From contig DATDOE010000075.1 of the NCBI GenBank assembly GCA_035293405.1, forward strand, positions 232,301 through 296,300: a DNA stretch of 64,000 nt. Reading direction: 5' to 3'. The DNA comes from Gp6-AA40 sp035293405 (lineage in GTDB: Bacteria > Acidobacteriota > Vicinamibacteria > Vicinamibacterales > UBA2999). The notes below the pieces were generated by a model. It searched no databases, was not told the DNA's origin, and was given only the letters and a program-made list of their open reading frames with translations. The translations under genes were made by a program, and so were the position numbers. Shown piece after piece: positions 8,501 to 16,132 of the stretch (position 1 is the first letter of the stretch; each line of letters begins with the position of its first letter).

Positions 8501-10036
8501 CACGTGGCGGTCTGGGTCGCGGCCGAGCGGCTGCCAGAGTGGCTCGCGGTCCACCCTGATGCGGTGTTCGAGCCACGCATCTCGCCGCCTCCATCGCGCG
8601 CGGCCCGCACCTGGACACGCGATCACGCGCTCGTCGAGCTGCTTCGGGGCCGTGTCGCCATCCTGGGCCCAGTCGTCGCGCAGGAACTGGCGAGCTCACT
8701 CGGAGTCACCGAGGCCGCCGTCGACTCGGCGCTTCTCGCACTCGAGTCAGAAGGGGTCATCCTGCGCGGCTCGTTCACGCCGGGCTCGCGCGGAGTCGAG
8801 TGGTGCGACCGTCGACTGCTCGCACGGATCCACCGCTACACGTTGAACCGGCTGCGTGCCGAGATTTCCCCGGTGAGCCCGGCCGAGCTCATGCGATTCC
8901 TCTTCACCTGGCAGCACGTTGACAGGGCAAGCCGGCTTGCCGGGATCGAAGGGCTGCGCGCGGTGCTGGCGCAACTCGACGGCCTCGAGCTTCCGGCGCG
9001 CGCGTGGGAGCGCGACGTCCTCGCGGCTCGACTGGAGCGCTACGAGTCGTCGCTGCTCGACACGCTCTGTCTGACTGGTGAGGTCGGCTGGGCGCGGCTG
9101 TCGAGTGGGCCGACACAGGTGGTCGGCGCCACGCCGATCGCGCTCTTTCTTCGCGAGCACGGCGAGCTCTGGTCCACCCTGCGTTCGGCGGACGAGGTCG
9201 GGCCAGTCCTTCCGCCTTCGCCGTTGGCTACGGCGAGACTCGCCGTAGCTGGCGAAGCCAGCGTAGGCGGTTCGGACGTGCCGATCGACGCCGCAAGCCG
9301 GATCCTCGATCACCTGCGCGCGCGCGGCGCCTCGTTCGGACAGGGGCTGAGGTCGGCGTGCAATCTGTCGGAGGAGAGCTGTCGCACGGCGCTCGGTGAG
9401 CTCGTCGCGAGCGGGTTGATCACCTCGGACGGCTTTGCCGGACTGCGCGCGATCACCGGCTCGACGTCCGCACGCCGGACGGGCGCTGATACGGCGGGGC
9501 GCTGGTCGCTACTGAGATCTGCGCTCGGCGGCAGCGTGAGCGCGTCGCGCGAGGATGCGGTGAAAGCCCTCGCGTGGACGCTGCTCTCGCGCTACGGCGT
9601 GGTCTTCCGAAGATTGCTTGCGCGCGAGCCGTCTGGCGTCCCGTGGCGCGAGCTCGTGCGTGTGTATCGGACGCTGGAGGCACGCGGCGAAATCCGAGGC
9701 GGCCGTTTCGTATCGGGCATGTCGGGAGAGCAGTTCGCCCTGCCCGATGCCGTGGATCGGCTGCGCGAGGTCCGGCGATCGGGCCCGGATGACGCGCTCG
9801 TGACCATCACCGGCGCCGATCCGCTGAACCTCACCGGGATCGTCACGCCCGGCGATCGCATCCGCGCCGCGGCCGGCAGCCGGATCGTGTTCCGGAACGG
9901 CGTGCCGCTAGCCGCGCTCGAGGGCGACATGCTCCGAACCCTCGGCGACATCGAACCGGCGATTGCCGCTGATGTGGCCGCCGCGGCTGCCGGACGCCGT
10001 GTTCCTGTCGTCAGCGGATACGTCGGGAGGGTCTAG
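5600..10036 (+). CDS. lhr: Lhr-family ATP-dependent 3'-5' DNA helicase
   Basis: This 1478-aa protein is a large superfamily 2 helicase. Motif I is APTGSGKT (42-49), followed by YVSPLKALSAD, the DEIH box (about 175-178), SATQKP (motif III) and a C-terminal RecA domain with VNTRRLAERVARHL, ATASLELGIDIG and QRVGRSGHS. The winged-helix/beta-barrel Lhr core follows (FIGTVNEDFAIESMAGDIF) and then a long C-terminal extension, as in full-length Lhr proteins of about 1500 aa. Family members unwind DNA with 3'-5' polarity and are linked to DNA repair. The gene is odd in carrying four palindromic repeat insertions, all in frame (at 5805, 6218, 8480 and 9212), which add peptides such as SVRLQPDR and GPPEGGPH. 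Two ATGs (5600, 5603) are equally possible starts. Confidence 0.95.
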   Translation: MMPSGFHPLVSQWFLESIGEPTSAQRRGWDAIRAGRHTLIAAPTGSGKTLAAFLSALDDLVREGCPVDRSVRLQPDRLPDEVRVVYVSPLKALSADIHKNLAEPRKAIRQLGEASGTEIPRITAAVRTGDTPASERAAMLRTPPHILVTTPESLYLLLTADRSRQMLRTVRTVIVDEIHAVIGTRRGAHLALTLERLEALCGERTVGPPEGGPHDRPEGGPSDRPDRSIQRIGLSATQKPIDEVARFLVGNDESRGGCAIIDEGHRRTIDLSVEIPASPLSAVMAHEVWEEYYDRLAALITEHKTTLVFVNTRRLAERVARHLSERIGDELVTAHHGSLSKERRLDAEHRLKTGTLKALVATASLELGIDIGHVDLVCQIGSPHRIATLLQRVGRSGHSIAGVPKGRMLPVSLDDLVECAALLRAARRGDLDAIVSHDAPLDVLAQQITAETSCRAYDEAELFALARRAWPYRALSPADFDAVVAMVSDGFATPRGRRSALVHHDEVNRTLRGRRGSRLLSLVSGGAIPEVADYRVVLEPEETFIGTVNEDFAIESMAGDIFQLGNASWQISQVVAGTVRVRDAQGAPPTIPFWLGEAPARSDELSLAVSELRAGADAHLAEPKLASQASVEWLMEESGLSREAALQAIAYMAEGRRVLGVVPTQSTLVLERFFDEAGGMQLVLHAPFGSRVNRAWALALRKRFCRQFNFELQAAATEDAVLLSLGPQHSFPLADVFRYLHSASVRDILVQAFLDAPVFQTRWRWNATISLAVPRNRGGRKVPPQLQRMQADDLMAAVFPDAAACIENIPGDREIPDHPLVNQTVRDCLEEAMDLEQLQRVLDRIHRGEVTCISRDTPEPSAFSHDILNARPYAFVDDAPLEERRTQAVHTRRAGGTGGDISALDAGAVERVRDEVRPDPRDLDELHDALLTSGFMLGSEVEPAWCVELAGRGRATCARIGPPEGGPHVAVWVAAERLPEWLAVHPDAVFEPRISPPPSRAARTWTRDHALVELLRGRVAILGPVVAQELASSLGVTEAAVDSALLALESEGVILRGSFTPGSRGVEWCDRRLLARIHRYTLNRLRAEISPVSPAELMRFLFTWQHVDRASRLAGIEGLRAVLAQLDGLELPARAWERDVLAARLERYESSLLDTLCLTGEVGWARLSSGPTQVVGATPIALFLREHGELWSTLRSADEVGPVLPPSPLATARLAVAGEASVGGSDVPIDAASRILDHLRARGASFGQGLRSACNLSEESCRTALGELVASGLITSDGFAGLRAITGSTSARRTGADTAGRWSLLRSALGGSVSASREDAVKALAWTLLSRYGVVFRRLLAREPSGVPWRELVRVYRTLEARGEIRGGRFVSGMSGEQFALPDAVDRLREVRRSGPDDALVTITGADPLNLTGIVTPGDRIRAAAGSRIVFRNGVPLAALEGDMLRTLGDIEPAIAADVAAAAAGRRVPVVSGYVGRV
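5805..5831. repeat. In-frame palindromic repeat in lhr, TCCGGC type
   Basis: A GTAGTGTCCGGC-TTCA-GCCGGAC element. The palindrome TCCGGC/GCCGGA spans 5811-5826. It is read in frame as SVRLQPDR, between helicase motifs I and Ia. Confidence 0.75.
6218..6265. repeat. In-frame palindromic repeat in lhr, GGGCCGCC type, one and a half copies
   Basis: GGGCCGCC-TGAA-GGCGGCCC (6218-6237) is followed at once by a second partial copy (CGGCC-TGAA-GGCGGCC, about 6246-6261). Translated in frame it gives GPPEGGPH followed by RPEGGPS, between the DEIH box and SATQKP. Confidence 0.8.
8480..8503. repeat. In-frame palindromic repeat in lhr, GGGCCGCC type
   Basis: GGGCCGCC-TGAA-GGCGGCCC (8480-8499) is identical in its palindrome to the copy at 6218 and is translated as GPPEGGPH at about residue 961. 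Confidence 0.8.
9212..9270. repeat. In-frame compound inverted repeat in lhr, CTACGGCGA type
   Basis: GCTACGGCGA (9227-9236) and TCGCCGTAGC (9240-9249) form a perfect 10-bp stem with a 3-nt loop. A smaller TGGC-GAA-GCCA palindrome follows, and CCGCC/GGCGG flank the whole. It is read in frame as a Pro/Ala/Ser-rich peptide near residue 1210. Confidence 0.7.
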
Positions 10037-10044
10037 GCTGTAGC

Positions 10045-10117
10045 GGTTCTTGATTCCTGGTTCGCGGTTCGTGGTTCTTGGTTCTTGCTACCAGCTACCG
10101 GCTACCGGCTACGGTTC
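10045..10117. repeat. Heptanucleotide tandem repeats after the lhr stop
   Basis: Variants of GGTTCTT / GGTTCGC / GGTTCGT are repeated about five times, then GCTACCA / GCTACCG about three times. The array starts within 10 nt of the lhr stop codon and fills nearly all the space to the convergent gene at 10132. Unlike the other arrays of this kind, I see no clear inverted return. Confidence 0.65.
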
Positions 10118-10131
10118 GGCGGTGGGAGTTG

Positions 10132-10803
10132 TCAGCGCGGGCAGGCGACGATGATGGTGTGCTCGAGCCCGCCTCTCTTCGCGCGGCCGCTCACACGCTC
10201 CTTCTGCACCGTGAACCCCGCGATACGCAGCCGCTGCTCGAACCGGCGATCGTGGGTGGCCGACCAGATCGCCAGCACGCCGTCAAGTGTGAGCGACGCC
10301 CGGGCGACCGCCAGGCCACGGCCGTCGTACAGGCCGGCATTGGACGAGGCGGTCAGCGCGGCCGGGCCGTTGTCGACATCGAGGAGCACGGCGTCGAACG
10401 AGTCCTGATTCGATCGCATCGCGGCGCCCACATCGCCCGCCTCGGTTTCCACGCGCGGATCGTCCAGCGGATGTCCTGCGAGTGCACCGAGCGGGCCGCG
10501 GTTCCACTCGAGTACGGCGGGAACGAGCTCGGTGACCACGACGTGAGCGGTCGATGGCAGGACGTCGAGTGCGGCACGAAGCGTAAAGCCCATGCCGAGT
10601 CCGCCGACGAGCACCCGTGGGTGCGTCATCGTGCGCGCACGCGCGCAGCCCAGCACGGCGAGCGCGTCTTCCGAGCTGTGCATACGACTCGACATCAGGA
10701 TCTGGCGATCGGCCAGGATCAGGTACTCGCTCGTGTGGCGGGTCAGCGTCAGCTCGGTCCCGTCGGGGGTGCGCGTCCGTCCGAGAACTTCCCATGGCTT
10801 CAT
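10132..10803 (-). CDS. Spermidine-synthase-like SAM-dependent methyltransferase
   Basis: This 223-aa protein has a Rossmann-fold core: VLVGGLGMGFTLRAAL (SAM-binding glycine loop), VVVTELVPAVLEWN (acidic residue after strand 2) and FDAVLLDVDNGP (motif of the spermidine-synthase-like group), with DPRVETEAGDV between them. The usual polyamine-binding loop is not obvious, so it is more likely a member of the SpeE-like superfamily with an unknown substrate than a true spermidine synthase. It is convergent with lhr and divergent from the flavin monooxygenase gene. The ATG at 10803 is the only start that gives the complete N-terminal beta-strands. Confidence 0.85.
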   Translation of the reverse strand: MKPWEVLGRTRTPDGTELTLTRHTSEYLILADRQILMSSRMHSSEDALAVLGCARARTMTHPRVLVGGLGMGFTLRAALDVLPSTAHVVVTELVPAVLEWNRGPLGALAGHPLDDPRVETEAGDVGAAMRSNQDSFDAVLLDVDNGPAALTASSNAGLYDGRGLAVARASLTLDGVLAIWSATHDRRFEQRLRIAGFTVQKERVSGRAKRGGLEHTIIVACPR

Positions 10804-10832
10804 GTGCTGTGGTTCAACGATAGCTCGTGTGA

Positions 10833-10985
10833 GCGCGCAGAGGCAGCTGAGGGCGCGGAGACAAGATCACCGCGGAGATCGCCAAGGAGCGCAGAGACAC
10901 GCGGAGGGGATCACGTGTGGATGCGGGCCACACGTGTCTCTCTTCTCTGCGATTCTCTGCCTCTCAGCGTTCTCGGCGTTTGGCT
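10833..10985. repeat. Purine-rich dispersed element, copy 1
   Basis: The left arm (10833-10910: GCGCGCAGAGGCAGC, GCGGAGATCGC, AAGGAGCGCAGAGACACGCG) is followed by a CACGTGTG/CACACGTG hairpin and a pyrimidine-rich right arm (10933-10985: CTCTGC..CTCTCAGCG..GGCGTTTGGC). The left arm is about 85% identical by eye to the copy at 34103. It occupies the intergenic space between two divergent genes. Confidence 0.7.
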
Positions 10986-11096
10986 TTGTGGGGGCACTTC
11001 GAATGGAGGAATGTGACCTGGACGTACTGCCGGCATGGCCGACCTCCGATGTAGACTCGAAGGATTGTCTTGGGTCCGTGCATCGGTGAAGGGGAT

Positions 11097-12149
11097 ATGT
11101 CACACGCGATAGAACTGGGTCTGGATACATTCGGCGACGTCACGGTCGACGGCAACGGCCGGCAGCTCGCGCAGGCGGAGGTACTCCGCAACGTCGTGGA
11201 AGAAGGCGTGCTTGCCGATCAAGCAGGTCTCGCGTTCTTCGGCGTCGGAGAGCACCATCGGAAGGATTTTTCGGTCTCCGCTCCTGAAGTCCTGCTGGCG
11301 GCGATTGCGGCCAGGACGAAACACATTCATCTCGGTTCGGCGGTCACGGTCCTGAGCTCGGACGACCCGGTGCGCGTCTTCCAGCGATTCTCCACGCTGA
11401 ACGCCATCTCCAATGGACGGGTGGAAGTGATCGTGGGTCGTGGCTCGTTCACCGAATCGTTCCCGCTCTTCGGCTACGACATGGCCCACTATGAGGCGCT
11501 GTTCGAGGAGAAGCTTCAGCTCTTCGCCGAGCTGCTCAAGCCGGGACCGGTCACCTGGAAAGGCGATCTCCGGGCGCCGCTCTCCAACCAGCTGGTGTAT
11601 CCGCCCAGCGAGACCGGCACGCTGCGCACGTGGGTCGCCGTCGGTGGCAGCCCGGAATCCGTCGTTCGCGCGGCCCACTACGGCCTGCCGCTCATGCTCG
11701 CCATCATTGGCGGCAACCCGCAGCGGTTCACCGGGTACACGGACCTGTATCGTCAGATGTCGGAGCGATTCGGCAAGCCGGTGCAGCCAATCGGGATCCA
11801 TTCACCCGGTCACGTCGCCGCCACTGATGAACAGGCGAAGGAAGATCTGTGGCCGCACTACGAAGGGTTGATGAACCGGATCGGCGCCGAGCGAGGGTGG
11901 TCGCCGATCGGTCGCGCGCATTTCGAGCGTGAGGCGGGCCCTGCCGGCGCGCTGTTCGTGGGATCTCCGGAAACCGTTGCGGCGAAGATCGCCAAGACCG
12001 TGACAGTTCTCGGCCTCTCTCGATTCGATCTCAAGTACAGCAATGGCACCATGCCGCACGAGAAGCTGATGACGAGCATCGAGCTCTATGGGACCAAGGT
12101 CGTCCCGATGGTCCGCGAGCGCCTGGCGGCCGGTAGCCTGACAACTTAG
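11097..12149 (+). CDS. LLM-class flavin-dependent oxidoreductase
   Basis: This 350-aa protein belongs to the bacterial luciferase-like monooxygenase superfamily (TIM-barrel, F420- or FMN-dependent). Typical features are IELGLDTFGDV at the start, AGLAFFGVGEHHRKDFSVSAPEV, HIHLGSAVTVLSSDDPVRVFQRFSTLNAISNGR (conserved DP.R..E/Q.F..LD..S.GR block) and the terminal GSPETVAAKIAK. I chose ATG 11097 over the upstream TTG at 11070 because GAAGGGG lies just ahead and homologous proteins begin near this point. Substrate unknown. It stands alone, transcribed away from the methyltransferase gene, with repeat DNA in its upstream region. Confidence 0.92.
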   Translation: MSHAIELGLDTFGDVTVDGNGRQLAQAEVLRNVVEEGVLADQAGLAFFGVGEHHRKDFSVSAPEVLLAAIAARTKHIHLGSAVTVLSSDDPVRVFQRFSTLNAISNGRVEVIVGRGSFTESFPLFGYDMAHYEALFEEKLQLFAELLKPGPVTWKGDLRAPLSNQLVYPPSETGTLRTWVAVGGSPESVVRAAHYGLPLMLAIIGGNPQRFTGYTDLYRQMSERFGKPVQPIGIHSPGHVAATDEQAKEDLWPHYEGLMNRIGAERGWSPIGRAHFEREAGPAGALFVGSPETVAAKIAKTVTVLGLSRFDLKYSNGTMPHEKLMTSIELYGTKVVPMVRERLAAGSLTT

Positions 12150-12234
12150 CGTCCGGCTTCCGCCAAACCGGCGGGTTGAAGTTTTGACCGAGTTTTGCTG
12201 GCGCCTCGCACTTCCCCCGGCTAGAGTTGTGCAT

Positions 12235-13821
12235 ATGCAGACAGGCCGCTCGTGGCAGCGCAGAACCCTGATGCACATCTCCAGATGCGTAGTGGCAGCG
12301 GCCCTTGTGCTGGCGATCACTTCTGTCGCACGAGCCGCCGATGATCCCCCGCTCGTTCGGGCCGCACGCGCAGGCGATGCACAGGCCGTGAACCTCCTTC
12401 TGCAGCAGCGCGCGGACGTCAACGCCGCTGCAGCCGATGGGACCACCGCGCTTCATTGGGCGGTCCGAGAGGAAGACCTCAAGACCGCCGACGCATTGAT
12501 TCGCGCCGGCGCGAACGTCAAGGCCTCCAGCCGTCACGGCACCACGCCGCTCTATCTTGCCGCCGGACTGGGGAACGCGTCGATGATTCACCGACTGCTC
12601 GATGCGGGCGCCGATCCGAATGGCACCGACAGCACGGGCGATACGATGCTGATGGCCGCCGTCCGCGCCGGGCGCATCGACGCTGTGCGCCGGCTGCTGG
12701 ATGCGGGAGCGCAGATCAATGCGGTTGAGCCGCAGGTCGGTCACACCGCGCTGATGTGGGCCGTTCGCAACAATCAGCTGAGTCTCATGGGACTCTTGCT
12801 GGGGCGCGGAGCGGCGGTGAATGCGCGAACCCGAACCGGCACCCGGCCCGCCGCGCGACCACCCGGTGCAGGGGGCGGCTCGCACGGCGTCGGCATCGTC
12901 CGTAGCGGCGTGCCGCCGCAAGGGCAGCAGGCTCCGACACCAGGTGGGATGACGCCGCTGCTGTTTGCCGCGCGGGACGGCCGGCTCGACATCGCCCGAA
13001 CCCTCGTCAGCGCAGGCGCGAACGTGAACGCCGCCGACGTCAACGGCGTCAGCCCGCTGCTGATGGCGATCAGCAACGATCACATCCCGGTGGCCACGCT
13101 CCTTCTGGTGTACGGCGCCGATGCGAAGGCCGCTGACTGGTGGGGGAGAACGCCGCTGTGGTCTGCCGTTGACGTGCGGAATCTCGATCTCGACAGCCGC
13201 ACGCTGGAGAACGGCGTCGATCGCGGGTCGGTGCTCGAGTTGATCGCGACGCTGATCAAGAACGGCGCAGACGTGAACGCGCGCGTGAAGGAGTTTCCGC
13301 CAGAGCGCCGATTCATGATGCCCCTTGGCTCGCTGGCGTGGGTGGATTTCACCGGACAGACGCCGTTCCTCAGGGCGGCTCTTTCGGGCGACGTGCCGCT
13401 CATGCGGCTGCTGCTCGCCAGCGGAGCCGATCCCCACATCGCCACCTTCAACGGCACGACGGCCCTCATGGCGGCCGCCGGCGTGAACTGGGTGATCGGG
13501 CAGACGTACAGCGAATCGCCGAAGATGTGGCTCGAAGCCACGCAGCTGTGTCTGGAGCTCGGTGGAGACGTGAACGCCGTCAATGCGATGGGTCTCGCCG
13601 CGATCCACGGCGCCGCCAATCGGGGATCGAACGACATCATCGACGTGCTCGCGCGCCACGGTGCGACGCTCGATGTCAAGGATACGGAAGGACGAACGCC
13701 GCTCGTGTGGGCGGAAGGCGTGTTCCTGGCCACGAACTCCCCGGTCGCGAAGCCGTCGACGATCGCGCTCCTCCGCACGCTCCAGGCGGCGACTCAGAGA
13801 CACGCGAGCGAGGGACGCTGA
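12235..13821 (+). CDS. Exported ankyrin-repeat protein
   Basis: The 528-aa protein consists almost entirely of ankyrin repeats (for example DGTTALHWAVREEDLKTADA, HGTTPLYLAAGLGNASMIHR, GHTALMWAVRNNQLSLMGLL, NGTTALMAAAGVNW). The signal sequence MHISRCVVAAALVLAITSVA begins at the internal ATG 12271, so 12271 is a serious alternative start. A low-complexity Arg/Pro/Gly segment (about residues 198-240) interrupts the repeat array. The gene is followed after 1 nt by a DUF1592 protein and then by a DUF1552 protein; this gene trio recurs in Acidobacteriota. An ankyrin domain in the periplasm would serve as a protein-binding scaffold, perhaps for the next two products. Confidence 0.88.
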   Translation: MQTGRSWQRRTLMHISRCVVAAALVLAITSVARAADDPPLVRAARAGDAQAVNLLLQQRADVNAAAADGTTALHWAVREEDLKTADALIRAGANVKASSRHGTTPLYLAAGLGNASMIHRLLDAGADPNGTDSTGDTMLMAAVRAGRIDAVRRLLDAGAQINAVEPQVGHTALMWAVRNNQLSLMGLLLGRGAAVNARTRTGTRPAARPPGAGGGSHGVGIVRSGVPPQGQQAPTPGGMTPLLFAARDGRLDIARTLVSAGANVNAADVNGVSPLLMAISNDHIPVATLLLVYGADAKAADWWGRTPLWSAVDVRNLDLDSRTLENGVDRGSVLELIATLIKNGADVNARVKEFPPERRFMMPLGSLAWVDFTGQTPFLRAALSGDVPLMRLLLASGADPHIATFNGTTALMAAAGVNWVIGQTYSESPKMWLEATQLCLELGGDVNAVNAMGLAAIHGAANRGSNDIIDVLARHGATLDVKDTEGRTPLVWAEGVFLATNSPVAKPSTIALLRTLQAATQRHASEGR

Positions 13822-13822
13822 C

Positions 13823-16132
13823 GTGACACGGACGCTGCTGGCCGCGTGTGTGGTGTTCGTTCTGGCCTTTGCGTCCGTGGCCGGGGTGAGCCAGACGCCG
13901 GTGCGCCGACAAGAAGCGGCGGCCGCGCCATCGGTGGCGTTGCTGTCGCAGTACTGCGTGACATGCCACAATCCGCGCCTGAAATCCGGAGGCCTGACGC
14001 TCGACGCCGCCGACCTCGCGCAGCTCGAGAACCACACGGAGACGTGGGAAAAGGTCGTGCGCAAATTGCGAACCGGGATGATGCCTCCGGCCGGCGCACC
14101 GCGTCCTCCCCGCGCCGCGCTCGACGCCTTCGCGGCAGGGCTCGAATCGCAGATCGATCGCGCGGCCGCGGCGCGGCCGGACGCCGGGGCGCCCGCGCTG
14201 CATCGCTTGAATCGCGCCGAGTACACCAACGCCGTTCGCGATCTGCTGGCGCTCGACGTCGACGCCTCGTCGCTGCTGCCGTCCGACGATTCAGCCGCAG
14301 GGTTCGACAACATCGCCGATGTCCTCGGTGTGTCGCCGGCATTGATCGAAGGGTACGCATCCGCCGCCGCCAAGATCAGCCGCCTGGCGATCGGCGACCC
14401 GAGCATCGGGCTGGATCGCGCCACGTATCGTGTGGCCGGCAACCTGTCGCAGGACGAACACCTCGACGGGCTGCCGCTGGGCACCCGCGGCGGAATCATC
14501 GTCCGCCACACGTTTCCCCTCGATGCCGACTACGACCTGCAGATCGGCGCCGGAAGAGCCGGAGGCATCGGGGCCACGGTGACATCCAGGGCCGATGATC
14601 TCGACGTCACCATTGACGGGGCACGCGTGGACCTCGCGGGCAAGACGCAAATGCGGCTGCCGGTCACTGCCGGTCCTCACACCATTGCCGCGGCGCTGAT
14701 CAAGCGATCGCACATCGACGGGGCGGACGGGATCTACGATGCCCCCACGCGCACGCCTGGCATCGCGCAGTTGACCATCGCCGGACCCTTCAACCCGCGG
14801 GGACCGGGCGACACCCCCAGTCGACGCCGGCTGCTCGTCTGCACTCCGTCCAGCGCCGCTGAGGAGTCGTCGTGCGCCGCACGGATCCTCAACACCCTCG
14901 CCACTCGGGCCTACCGCCGGCCGGTGTCGCCCACAGGGCCGGAGATGGAGACGTTGCTGGGCTTCTATCGAGCCGGTCGCGCCGCGGTCTCGTTCGACAC
15001 CGGCATCCAACGAGCTGTGGCGCGTGTGCTCGTGGATCCCAACTTCCTGTTCCGGTTCGAGCGCGAGCCCGCCCAGGTGGCGCCTGGCACGCCGTTTCGT
15101 CTGAGCGACATCGAGCTCGCGTCCCGGCTGTCGTTCTTTCTGTGGAGCAGCATCCCGGACGACGAACTGCGGGACATTGCGGCCAGAGGAGAGTTGAAGA
15201 ATCCCGAGGTGCTCGAGCGGCAGGGGCGACGCCTGCTTGCCGATCCGCGCGCCGATGCGATGGTGAGCAACTTCGCCGGGCAGTGGTTGTTCCTCCGCGA
15301 GCTGCGGAACGCCCGGCCCGACTCGGCCGACTTCGATGAAAATCTGCGCCGATCGTTTCAGCGCGAGACCGAGCTCCTGTTCCGCGCCGTCATGCGCGAA
15401 GACCGTCCCATCCTCGACTTGCTCGATGCGGACTTCACGTTTGTCGACGAGCGGCTGGCGCGGCACTACGACATGCCGGGTGTGCGTGGCAGCCGCGTGC
15501 GCCGCGTCACGCGTGCCGAGAACGACCCGCGTCGCGGCCTCCTCGGCCAGGGCAGCATCCTCACCGTGACGTCGGCTGCCAATCGCACGTCGCCGGTGGT
15601 GCGCGGCAAGTGGGTGCTGGAGAACCTCCTCGGCATGCCGCCGCCGCAACCGCCCCCGGGAGTGGAGACGAATCTGGAGAAGGATCCGACACAGGTGAAG
15701 GTCACATCGTTGCGCCAGCGGCTCGAGGCGCACCGCGCGAATGCGGCGTGCGCGTCGTGCCACAAGGTGATGGATCCGATCGGGCTCTCGCTCGAGAACT
15801 TCGACCACGTGGGCAAGTGGCGCACGGAGGACGGGAAGACCGCGATCGACGCGACGGCGCAGCTGGTCGATGGCACGCGCCTCGATGGTCCGCTGGCGCT
15901 GCGCCGCGCCTTGCTCGAGCGATCAGACGTGTTCGCGACCGTGGCGACCGAGAAGCTGCTGACGTATGCGGTCGGACGTGCCGTGCGGCCTCAGGACATG
16001 CCCGCGGTGCGGCGTATCGTGCGGGACGCGGCGCGCGTCGAGCATCGATTCTCGGCACTGGTTCTCGGCATCGTCAAGAGCACGCCATTTCAGATGAGGA
16101 CGAAGGCCGAGCAGGAGGGTCGACCCCAATGA
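13823..16132 (+). CDS. DUF1592-type cytochrome c-like exported protein (PSD domains)
   Basis: GTG 13823 lies 1 nt after the ankyrin stop and opens a signal peptide (MTRTLLAACVVFVLAFASVA). The 769-aa product has a single heme-binding CVTCH (C45, C48, H49), then the domain order known from planctomycetal and acidobacterial PSD proteins: DUF1587 near 115-180 (LHRLNRAEYTNAVRDLL), DUF1595, DUF1592 (about 390-520, DIELASRLSFFLWSSIPDDE), DUF1588 (ILTVTSAANRTSPVVRGKWV) and C-terminal DUF1585 (CHKVMDPIGLSLENFD, with a second CASCH). It is translationally coupled to the DUF1552 gene (ATGA overlap). These pairs are common in Planctomycetes and Acidobacteriota but their biochemical role is not established; periplasmic electron transfer is a reasonable guess. 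Confidence 0.93.
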   Translation: MTRTLLAACVVFVLAFASVAGVSQTPVRRQEAAAAPSVALLSQYCVTCHNPRLKSGGLTLDAADLAQLENHTETWEKVVRKLRTGMMPPAGAPRPPRAALDAFAAGLESQIDRAAAARPDAGAPALHRLNRAEYTNAVRDLLALDVDASSLLPSDDSAAGFDNIADVLGVSPALIEGYASAAAKISRLAIGDPSIGLDRATYRVAGNLSQDEHLDGLPLGTRGGIIVRHTFPLDADYDLQIGAGRAGGIGATVTSRADDLDVTIDGARVDLAGKTQMRLPVTAGPHTIAAALIKRSHIDGADGIYDAPTRTPGIAQLTIAGPFNPRGPGDTPSRRRLLVCTPSSAAEESSCAARILNTLATRAYRRPVSPTGPEMETLLGFYRAGRAAVSFDTGIQRAVARVLVDPNFLFRFEREPAQVAPGTPFRLSDIELASRLSFFLWSSIPDDELRDIAARGELKNPEVLERQGRRLLADPRADAMVSNFAGQWLFLRELRNARPDSADFDENLRRSFQRETELLFRAVMREDRPILDLLDADFTFVDERLARHYDMPGVRGSRVRRVTRAENDPRRGLLGQGSILTVTSAANRTSPVVRGKWVLENLLGMPPPQPPPGVETNLEKDPTQVKVTSLRQRLEAHRANAACASCHKVMDPIGLSLENFDHVGKWRTEDGKTAIDATAQLVDGTRLDGPLALRRALLERSDVFATVATEKLLTYAVGRAVRPQDMPAVRRIVRDAARVEHRFSALVLGIVKSTPFQMRTKAEQEGRPQ

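Noticed and set aside
10132..10803. True spermidine synthase (speE)
   Set aside because: The polyamine-binding loop is not evident and the size is small; only the superfamily can be supported.
12031..14511. An 826-codon minus-strand frame over the ankyrin and DUF1592 genes
   Set aside because: Antisense shadow: composition is Arg/Ser/Ala-biased and it overlaps two well-supported genes.
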